From Blastocatellia bacterium (GTDB lineage Bacteria > Acidobacteriota > Blastocatellia > Pyrinomonadales > Pyrinomonadaceae), in the NCBI GenBank assembly GCA_013695195.1, contig JACDAY010000110.1, positions 1 through 11,821 of the forward strand: 11,821 nt of DNA, in the 5' to 3' direction. Shown here one piece after another: positions 6,150 to 11,821 of the stretch; within the stretch, counting starts at the first letter, position 1; the number at the start of each line of letters is the position of its first letter. The notes under the pieces were generated by a model. That model was not told where the DNA came from. It did not search any database and saw only the letters and a list, made by a program, of their open reading frames with translations. The translations under genes and the position numbers were made by a program.

Positions 6150-7502
6150 TTATTTAGCTTGGATTCCCAGATTTTTCATCCGCCTGTATAAATGACTCCG
6201 GTCGACGCCCATTTCTTCTGCTGCTTTGCTAACATTGCCGTCAAATTCCGCAAGCTTATGCAGTATGAATTCTCGATGATAAGCATCGGTTGCCGCCTTG
6301 AATGATGGGAAACGAAAACTGGAGGCGGGTTTCCCACCCGAAATTCGCGGTACCGGAAGATCATCGGCCGTAATTTTCTGCTTGCCTGTCATAATAATAA
6401 TGCGCTCGATCGTGTTCTTGAGCTCGCGCACATTCCCGAGCCAAACATGATTTTGCATTGTATTGACGGCGTCTTCGGTAAAAACTTTTGGCTTTTTCCC
6501 ATTCTCACGCGAGAATTTCAGGTTGAAATGCTCTATGAGCATCGGCACGTCTTCGAGACGCTCCCGGAGTGGCGGAATCTGAAAAGGAATTACATTCAAA
6601 CGGTAAAAAAGATCGTGCCGGAAATTCCCTTCGTCGATCAATTCTTCAAGCGGCTTATTCGTCGCCGAAATTACTCGAACGTCCACTTTCACGGGCGTGT
6701 TGCTGCCTACCGGCTCAAAACGCTGCTCTTCCAAAACCCGCAGCATTTTCGCTTGAACGCGGGGTGACATATCTCCGATCTCGTCGAGAAAAAGCGTTGC
6801 TCCATCGGCAATTTCAAATTTTCCTTTTTTTGCAGTTGTGGCGCCGGAAAAAGCTCCTTTTGCATGTCCGAAAAGCTCCGATTCGACGAGTTCTTCAGGT
6901 ATAGCTGCGGAATTTATCTCGACAAAAAGCGACGCCTTGCGTTTTGATTGCGCGTGAATTGCCCTTGCAACTAGCTCCTTTCCCGATCCGCTCTCGCCCG
7001 AAATCAGAACACGCCCGTCCGACGGAGCAACGATTGAGATCTGTTTACGAAGCGCCCGCATGCCGACCGATTCGCCAACCATAATATATTCCACGGCCAG
7101 ATCTTGCAGCATCTGCACATTGACGCGTTCGAGCTCACGCTGGCGAACTGCGTTCGTTATGGTAACTATTATTTTTTCCAGGCTGAGTGGTTTTTCTACA
7201 AAATCGAATGCTCCGAGCTTCGTAGCTTTCACAGCCGTTTCGATATTGCCGTGGCCGGATATCATTATCACAGCTGAATCGATTCCGTTTTCCTGCAGCT
7301 TCTTGAGAGTATCCAGCCCATCGATGCCTTTGCCAAGCCAGATATCCAGCAAAATGCATGCAAAATTTTGTTTGGCGATGATGTCAAGGCATGCTTCGCC
7401 GGACGCGGCGGTTTCAACGTTAAAACCTTCGTCTTCTAAAACTCCCCGAAGCGTTTCGCGGATTCCGGGTTCGTCGTCAACAATCAAGACAGAATTTTGC
7501 AT
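6150..7502 (-). CDS. ntrX: NtrC-family sigma-54-dependent response regulator (NtrX-like)
   Basis: A cytoplasmic two-component activator of 450 residues with three domains. The receiver (about 3-118) has the acidic pair DDE near its start, phospho-acceptor D53 (ILLDIW), S82 and K104 (EKP). The AAA+ sigma-54 interaction domain (about 140-370) has Walker A GESGSGKE (169-176), Walker B LFLDE (D240, E241), and the sigma-54 contact loop GAFSGA (216-221), with Ser where most relatives have Thr. The Fis-type helix-turn-helix is in the last 40 residues (NVSKAAEEMGVDRSHLYRRM). A TTG one codon upstream (7505) also reads in frame, but the ATG at 7502 is preferred. It follows the sensor kinase by 9 bases in one operon, so the kinase is its likely partner. 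NtrX versus another NtrC paralogue is judged from the NtrY-like partner. The promoters it controls are unknown. Confidence 0.88.
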   Translation of the reverse strand: MQNSVLIVDDEPGIRETLRGVLEDEGFNVETAASGEACLDIIAKQNFACILLDIWLGKGIDGLDTLKKLQENGIDSAVIMISGHGNIETAVKATKLGAFDFVEKPLSLEKIIVTITNAVRQRELERVNVQMLQDLAVEYIMVGESVGMRALRKQISIVAPSDGRVLISGESGSGKELVARAIHAQSKRKASLFVEINSAAIPEELVESELFGHAKGAFSGATTAKKGKFEIADGATLFLDEIGDMSPRVQAKMLRVLEEQRFEPVGSNTPVKVDVRVISATNKPLEELIDEGNFRHDLFYRLNVIPFQIPPLRERLEDVPMLIEHFNLKFSRENGKKPKVFTEDAVNTMQNHVWLGNVRELKNTIERIIIMTGKQKITADDLPVPRISGGKPASSFRFPSFKAATDAYHREFILHKLAEFDGNVSKAAEEMGVDRSHLYRRMKNLGIQAK

Positions 7503-7511
7503 CAAGAAAAT

Positions 7512-9725
7512 CTATGCGGCAGCCGGTATTTCTATTATAAATTTTGCGCCTTTCGGCTGGTTCGCAACGGCTTTTATCTTCGCGTGATGTTCGGCAACGA
7601 TGCGTTGAACGATCGCCAATCCTAAACCAGTTCCGCGCCCTTTGGTTGAAAAATAGGGTTGAAACAATTTTTTAAAATCGCCAGGAGCGATGCCATTACC
7701 GTTGTCCGAGATTTCAATAACAATCTGGCCCTGATCGGTGTCGTTCTTCGTTTTCACGACGATGAGTTTCTCATCCTGAGATTCTTCAAACGCCTCGATT
7801 GCATTTTCAATCAGATTTACAAACACACGTTTTAACTGTTCGGGATCGACCAACGCATTGGGCATGCCGCTGGCTAAATCCGACACGAATATCGTTTCGG
7901 CCACACGATCTTCGTAAAGAATCAGAACATTGCTAATGATCTCGTTAATATTTCCTGTTTCAAGCTGCGCGTTCGGCAGACGCGCGAACCTGGAAAACTC
8001 ATCTACCATGGATTTAAGCGAACTCACTTCTCTCAATATATTCGCGGTCCCGTCAATTATCACTTGCGCCGTTTGATCATCAGTAGAATAAAATAATCCA
8101 CCCGGATCAGATAATTCTAATTTTTTCTCGCCATTATTTGAGATCCGGAACTTAAAACCTGGAACTTGTGCAAAGCGTTTTGCTATACGTTCGGCTGAAA
8201 GCTGAATCGGCGTTAAAGGATTTTTAATTTCGTGAGCCATCCTGCGGGCGACTTCCTGCCAGGCGGAGGCTCGTTGGGCTGCAATAAGCTCGGAGAGGTC
8301 TTCGATTACCAAAACTGCTCCGTTTTCATCGCGCAGGGCTGTCGCAGTCAATGCCACCGGCAAATCCTCTCCGGTTACGGCGGTTCCAATAGTTTTATCA
8401 ATTTGAAGCTCTGTTTGCTCTGTCGCATGCCCGATTCGTTTCGCTCTGGAAATTATCCTTTCCATTATATTACGGTTTTTTTCACTAACCAGATTTTCGA
8501 GACGGGCCATGGTAAAATTTGCGCCTTCGAGTTTAAGTATATTTATCGCTGCTTTATTTATCGTACTTACGCGATTATCTAAATCGAAAGAAATCACCCC
8601 GGTTGGCAGAGATTGGAGAACAGTTTCGATGTATTTTTGCCGCTCGATAAGCTCGGCCGAGTTCTCTTCAAGCTTTCCGGACATCTGGTTAAACGTGGAA
8701 ACCAGCAGTGCAAGCTCGTCCTCAGCAAGAACGTCGACGCGATGGGCGAGGTTGCCCCGGGCAATTTCATCGGCTCCTTCGGCTAACGCTTTAATAGGCA
8801 CGGTTAAGCCGCGTGCGATATAAAAAGCCGTCCATGTCGAAGCGAAAATCAAAAGAAAGGTCAAAACGCCGAGCGTCAAAAATCCAACCTGGCGGATAGT
8901 GATCTGCTCCTCCTTCAAACGGTCGAATTCTATCAGAGAGTTCTCAACCATGCCGCTCACACTGTTGACGTCGCGCATTTGCGGCACTAATAGAAGTTTT
9001 CTGCCGTCTGCCATAGGTGCTATTGCGGCGTCGAAACCCTTTCCGTCCTGCATACCGGATTCGGTGATAGCACCGGTAAGAATATTCGCCAAAGTAAGCT
9101 CCAATTCCGCTTTCTGTTCCGGATTGAGAGAAGCTTCACTTTTGATGATTGATTTATTTTCTTTAGAAAGAATTTCAACAAGTGTCAGATTTCCCGCTTC
9201 GGCGATTGCCCTGAGATCGGCGTCCGAAAATTCCCGACTTTCCATGTTGGAGGCAAGCATCATCGCGGTTTCATGAAGCCTGTCGGCCTGTTCCTGAAGT
9301 GCTTGATTTTCTACTGCGCCTACTTCACGAACGACATTCTCCGGGATTTGCGTAAACCAACGATCTAAAGCCCGGTTCATAAAGAGATACGAGAAACCTG
9401 CCATCGCAATAATCGGCAGAAGGCTGATCGCAGCAAAATAAAGGAAAAGCCGTGTCTTTATCCGGGAACCAAGCTGAAACGCCCGCCTTTCTCTCGCTAA
9501 TTTTATAATACTGCGTAGGAAAATAAAGCCGAAAATTACGAATGCGATAAAATTTAGTGAAGAAAGAGCGTAAAGAAGTAAAGTATCGCTCGCCGTATCG
9601 ACGGAAAAATCTTTCCAGAGATTAGATGACTGCAGGAGAATTAGTACGGTCAGAAAAACGAGCACTAAAATACCCAAAATCCAAGCCGATAAACGGCGCT
9701 GTTTTTTAGATGTCCGTTGTTTCAC
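7512..9725 (-). CDS. ntrY: NtrY-like membrane sensor histidine kinase
   Basis: An intact 737-residue sensor kinase. Hydrophobic segments near residues 14-32, 49-70 and 93-116, an extracytoplasmic stretch to about 280, and a fourth segment (281-302) give the NtrY layout. HAMP (about 303-358) and PAS (about 362-480) domains follow. The phosphorylation helix holds H498 in MAHEIKNPLTPIQLSAERI. The ATPase domain shows the N box (N637, N641), DNGNGIAPG (674-682) and GRGTGLGLA (696-704). About 26 extra residues (around 521-549) split the two dimerisation helices. The start is GTG, the only start-type codon in the 60 bases after the upstream stop, and it has no clear Shine-Dalgarno sequence. It forms an operon with the response regulator and should phosphorylate it. 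In Proteobacteria NtrYX relates to nitrogen or redox state; the signal here is unknown. Confidence 0.88.
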   Translation of the reverse strand: MKQRTSKKQRRLSAWILGILVLVFLTVLILLQSSNLWKDFSVDTASDTLLLYALSSLNFIAFVIFGFIFLRSIIKLARERRAFQLGSRIKTRLFLYFAAISLLPIIAMAGFSYLFMNRALDRWFTQIPENVVREVGAVENQALQEQADRLHETAMMLASNMESREFSDADLRAIAEAGNLTLVEILSKENKSIIKSEASLNPEQKAELELTLANILTGAITESGMQDGKGFDAAIAPMADGRKLLLVPQMRDVNSVSGMVENSLIEFDRLKEEQITIRQVGFLTLGVLTFLLIFASTWTAFYIARGLTVPIKALAEGADEIARGNLAHRVDVLAEDELALLVSTFNQMSGKLEENSAELIERQKYIETVLQSLPTGVISFDLDNRVSTINKAAINILKLEGANFTMARLENLVSEKNRNIMERIISRAKRIGHATEQTELQIDKTIGTAVTGEDLPVALTATALRDENGAVLVIEDLSELIAAQRASAWQEVARRMAHEIKNPLTPIQLSAERIAKRFAQVPGFKFRISNNGEKKLELSDPGGLFYSTDDQTAQVIIDGTANILREVSSLKSMVDEFSRFARLPNAQLETGNINEIISNVLILYEDRVAETIFVSDLASGMPNALVDPEQLKRVFVNLIENAIEAFEESQDEKLIVVKTKNDTDQGQIVIEISDNGNGIAPGDFKKLFQPYFSTKGRGTGLGLAIVQRIVAEHHAKIKAVANQPKGAKFIIEIPAAA

Positions 9726-9732
9726 GAAAGTA

Positions 9733-9738
9733 AGTTTA
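9733..9738 (-). promoter_or_regulatory. Possible -10 element directly upstream of ntrY
   Basis: On the - strand TAAACT lies 7 bases before the GTG start, a distance that would place transcription initiation at or next to the start codon. No good -35 hexamer is visible. The same hexamer occurs at the divergent gene's promoter. Confidence 0.25.
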
Positions 9739-9767
9739 ACACAATTCCGTCGCCGTTTTTCCGCTCG

Positions 9768-9796
9768 TTGTCAGTTACGGCCCGATTCATTAAACT
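9768..9796 (+). promoter_or_regulatory. Promoter of the CPBP protease gene
   Basis: TTGTCA (9768-9773, 5 of 6 to TTGACA) and TAAACT (9791-9796, 4 of 6 to TATAAT) are 17 bases apart. The -10 ends 11 bases before the ATG, so the transcript would have only a few bases of leader. No Shine-Dalgarno sequence is present, which fits near-leaderless translation. Confidence 0.45.
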
Positions 9797-9807
9797 CGTA
9801 ATAATTT

Positions 9808-10740
9808 ATGACTATCAAACAGGTTTTCTTTAACCAATTCGAACGATTGCGCAGCGGTTGGCGTTTTATGATCTTCCTCGCCGTGTTCATTTTTATAAGT
9901 GCTGTTGTCGGCTCCGCTGCAAAAACATTTTTCGGTTTAATATTTCCCGGGTATGCCACCGGTTCGGCCGGTTTTCTTGTTGTTAATGGGCTTTTGTCTC
10001 TGATTGCAGCACTCTTTATCGGCTGGCTTTGCGGAAAATATCTCGAAGGCCTGCCGTTTCGTGCTCTTGGAGCGTGGTTTACAAAGGGCTGGCTGCGCAA
10101 TCTGGGCGTTGGAATTGTTGTAGGCTCGGCAACATTAGGATTGGCCGTTCTATTCGCCTTAATCTCAGGCGGTTTGAGTTTTCGGCTCAATTCAGGACAG
10201 CAGAATACGGCGATCTTTCTCACATTGGGGTTTTCGTTAGTTGTTTTCGCGGTCGCAGCGGCATTCGAGGAAACATTTTTTCGCGGGTATATGCTGCAAA
10301 CTTTTTCGCGCTCCGGCCTTGCGTGGCTCGCAATATTGCTGACTTCAATTTTCTTTGGGATTGTTCATCTGAATAACCCGAATGCCGGTCAGATCTCTAC
10401 AATAAACACAATACTTGCGGGCATATGGTTCGGCGTCGCCTACTTAAAGACACGCGATCTTTGGTTCGTTTTCGGAATGCATCTGATGTGGAACTGGACA
10501 CAGGGAGCGATTTTCGGAATCGAAGTCAGCGGACTGACGGATATTACGACGCCGGCTTTGCTGGAAGAAATCGACAGAGGTCCGTCGTGGATCACTGGTG
10601 AAAATTACGGGATAGAGGGCGGCATCGCGTGTACGATAGCTTTGATCATCTCAACCGCATTGATCTATTTCCTCCCTTTCCTTAAACCGAGTCATGAAAT
10701 GCTTTTGTTGACTAGTGCCGAAACTGAATCTGAACTTTAG
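9808..10740 (+). CDS. CPBP-family intramembrane metalloprotease (Rce1-like)
   Basis: A 310-residue multi-pass membrane protein with the three CPBP (formerly Abi/CAAX protease) motifs: EETFFRG (E154, E155, R159), FGIVH (F183, H187) and HLMWN (H225, N229). These form the catalytic and metal-coordinating site within the membrane in Rce1-type glutamate-dependent proteases. Hydrophobic segments near 19-45, 53-75, 98-120, 134-155, 171-190, 198-212 and 272-292 support about seven or eight helices. A soluble insertion (about 235-270) follows the last motif, and the tail is acidic. The start ATG has no ribosome-binding site but lies just after a plausible promoter. It is divergent from ntrY across 82 bases and convergent with nadC. 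Bacterial members serve in bacteriocin self-immunity, membrane protein processing or signalling; nothing nearby identifies a substrate. Confidence 0.88.
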   Translation: MTIKQVFFNQFERLRSGWRFMIFLAVFIFISAVVGSAAKTFFGLIFPGYATGSAGFLVVNGLLSLIAALFIGWLCGKYLEGLPFRALGAWFTKGWLRNLGVGIVVGSATLGLAVLFALISGGLSFRLNSGQQNTAIFLTLGFSLVVFAVAAAFEETFFRGYMLQTFSRSGLAWLAILLTSIFFGIVHLNNPNAGQISTINTILAGIWFGVAYLKTRDLWFVFGMHLMWNWTQGAIFGIEVSGLTDITTPALLEEIDRGPSWITGENYGIEGGIACTIALIISTALIYFLPFLKPSHEMLLLTSAETESEL

Positions 10741-10779
10741 TTTGCATCTTTCACTAAAATGCGAATAAAGTTTGCGTTC

Positions 10780-11637
10780 CTAAATAGTCTGAATCTTAAA
10801 TGAAATATCGACTGCCTTTGCAGAATGCGTTAGGCGTCCTACGGAAATCAAGTCAACGCCTGCTTCAGCGTACGAGCGCACCCTATCAAGCTCCATTCCG
10901 CCGGAGGCTTCGATTAAAACCGCCGGATTAAGATTCCGGGACATCTCGACTAGCTTGGCGGCTTCGTCCGGGGATTGATTATCAAGCATCACGATATCCG
11001 CTCCGGCTGTGATCGCCTCTCGAAGTTGCGCCCAATTTGTGATCTCGACTTCGATCTTATGCAGGTGGCCTACTCTTTCCTTTGCAGCACTAACGGCTTC
11101 GGTGATGCCGCCGGCGAGAGTAATGTGGTTGTCTTTGATTAGGACTCCGTCGTCAAGACCCATTCGGTGATTTTTCCCTCCGCCCACTGTAACGGCGTAT
11201 TTTTCCAGCAGCCGCAAGCCAGGCGTTGTCTTTCTTGTATCGACGATCTGCGCCCCAGTTCCCTCGACCGCTTTGACATACTGTCTCGTCAACGTCGCGA
11301 CGCCTGACATTCTCTGCAAGAGATTTAGTGCAACTCGTTCGCCGGTAAGCAAAACATCCGCCGCGCCGATCAACGTCGCAAAAACGGTTCCCTCTTCGAC
11401 CTCATCGCCTTCGTTAAAGCTCGTTTCAATCTCCATGCTTTCCGCATCGAGATTAAAAAACACAGCCTCGGCAACCTCAATTCCGCAAATCACAAGATAT
11501 TCCTTTGCGAGAAATTTGCCCCTGCCGCGTACGTTGGGGTCAACGGTCGATTGCGTCGTAATATCGCCGCGGCCAATGTCTTCGGCAAGAAATTCTCCGA
11601 TATTTGCTAAAACGTCTCCGTTATCCAGCCAGTTCAT
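10780..11637 (-). CDS. nadC: Quinolinate phosphoribosyltransferase (carboxylating)
   Basis: A complete 285-residue NadC, the usual length. It converts quinolinate and PRPP to nicotinate mononucleotide, CO2 and pyrophosphate in de novo NAD synthesis in the cytoplasm. Signature motifs in order are EDIGRGDITT (19-28), ERVALNLLQRMSG (100-112), DTRKTTPGLR (133-142), GGGKNHRMGL (152-161), IKDNHI (167-172), EVEI (196-199), MLDN (217-220), EASGGM (243-248) and ISVGRLTHS (264-272). The catalytic-site basic residues R101, R135, K136, H157, R158 and K168 are all present, as are acidic E197 and D219. The start ATG has no Shine-Dalgarno sequence; a TATATC box lies 12 bases upstream, and a hairpin further up. 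nadA and nadB are not in the window, so NAD genes are probably dispersed or lie beyond the right edge. Confidence 0.95.
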   Translation of the reverse strand: MNWLDNGDVLANIGEFLAEDIGRGDITTQSTVDPNVRGRGKFLAKEYLVICGIEVAEAVFFNLDAESMEIETSFNEGDEVEEGTVFATLIGAADVLLTGERVALNLLQRMSGVATLTRQYVKAVEGTGAQIVDTRKTTPGLRLLEKYAVTVGGGKNHRMGLDDGVLIKDNHITLAGGITEAVSAAKERVGHLHKIEVEITNWAQLREAITAGADIVMLDNQSPDEAAKLVEMSRNLNPAVLIEASGGMELDRVRSYAEAGVDLISVGRLTHSAKAVDISFKIQTI

Positions 11638-11649
11638 AAATTTTTGTTT

Positions 11650-11655
11650 GATATA
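11650..11655 (-). promoter_or_regulatory. Possible -10 element of nadC
   Basis: On the - strand TATATC lies 12 bases before the nadC ATG, between the hairpin at 11667-11685 and the start codon. No convincing -35 is seen. The expected leader would be only about 5 bases. Confidence 0.25.
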
Positions 11656-11662
11656 CGCAAAA

Positions 11663-11696
11663 AGATGCGGAAAGCACGTTTCCGCTCCGGTTTTTT
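11663..11696. terminator. Hairpin with T-tracts on both strands, upstream of nadC
   Basis: GCGGAAA (11667-11673) pairs perfectly with TTTCCGC (11679-11685) around the 5-base loop GCACG. On the - strand it is followed after 3 bases by T5; on the + strand, T6 (11691-11696) follows 5 bases on. The - strand version is the better terminator and would end a transcript entering from the right edge before nadC, or attenuate nadC. Confidence 0.5.
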
Positions 11697-11821
11697 AAGT
11701 CGCAGTGTAAAAAGAATTATCTTTCAATGCAACACTAAACGCAATGTATTTCAAAAAAAGTTTAGGCTTCTGTTTGATTGCTTCGTTAATGCACAGTAAG
11801 AAACAACTCCACGGATGCTTC
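11697..11821. other. Unassigned right edge
   Basis: No recognisable gene. All three - strand frames are open at the edge and run into stops, including TAA at 11786-11788 and at 11695-11697, so the end of a - strand gene could be here, but no frame shows recognisable protein sequence. Confidence 0.3.

Noticed and set aside
8899..9276. 125-codon open frame on the + strand
   Set aside because: Serine-rich antisense reading of the NtrY extracytoplasmic domain.
9771..10223. 150-codon open frame on the - strand
   Set aside because: It lies opposite the CPBP gene and crosses the divergent promoter region; proline- and arginine-rich product typical of antisense reading.
11273..11698. 141-codon open frame on the + strand
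   Set aside because: Antisense to nadC, which is complete with all motifs.
1..11821. CRISPR array, tRNA, rRNA, insertion sequence or phage genes
   Set aside because: Looked for regular direct repeats, cloverleaf-like sequences, conserved rRNA stretches and transposase or integrase motifs on both strands; none was seen.
1..11821. Sigma-54 promoter (GG-N10-GC type) regulated by the NtrX-like protein
   Set aside because: No intergenic segment holds a convincing TGGCAC-N5-TTGC match; partial matches fall within coding sequence.

Overview
The window looks like a chromosomal segment from an environmental, Gram-negative-type bacterium. My best guess is Acidobacteriota, class Blastocatellia. This is inferred from protein style, roughly even base composition, the NtrY/NtrX pair, and a secreted Dcp-like peptidase; no marker gene in the window proves it.

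Left third (1-3261, all + strand): a sugar-acid (uronate / 2-keto-3-deoxygluconate) catabolic operon that is broken throughout. In order it holds a hexuronate-type MFS permease with four apparent 1-base losses, the head of a short-chain dehydrogenase with one frameshift, the tail of a PfkB-type KDG kinase joined to it by an apparent internal deletion, and a KDPG/KDG aldolase with a frameshift near its C-terminus. The intact pathway would import a hexuronate, reduce an intermediate, phosphorylate KDG and cleave KDPG to pyruvate and glyceraldehyde-3-phosphate. As written, none of these reading frames gives a full-length protein. Just downstream are two tiny secretory gene heads, one of them resembling the start of a heavy-metal RND efflux adaptor, and then AT-rich DNA with no convincing gene (3262-3867).

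Middle (3868-9725): an intact, secreted M3-family zinc peptidase (Dcp-like, + strand) ends at a strong hairpin terminator. It converges on an intact two-gene operon on the - strand that encodes an NtrY-like membrane sensor kinase and an NtrX/NtrC-like sigma-54-dependent response regulator.

Right (9726-11821): a short divergent promoter region separates ntrY from a CPBP-family intramembrane protease gene (+), which converges on nadC (quinolinate phosphoribosyltransferase, - strand). A hairpin with a T-tract precedes nadC. The last 120 bases hold nothing I can assign.

I do not see a clearly new multi-gene system. The most notable things are the sharp contrast between the lesion-rich left 3.2 kb and the lesion-free right 8 kb, a perfect 16-bp palindrome upstream of the peptidase, an extra segment inside the NtrY histidine-kinase helical hairpin, and a group of genes with no Shine-Dalgarno sequence and -10-like hexamers very close to their start codons.
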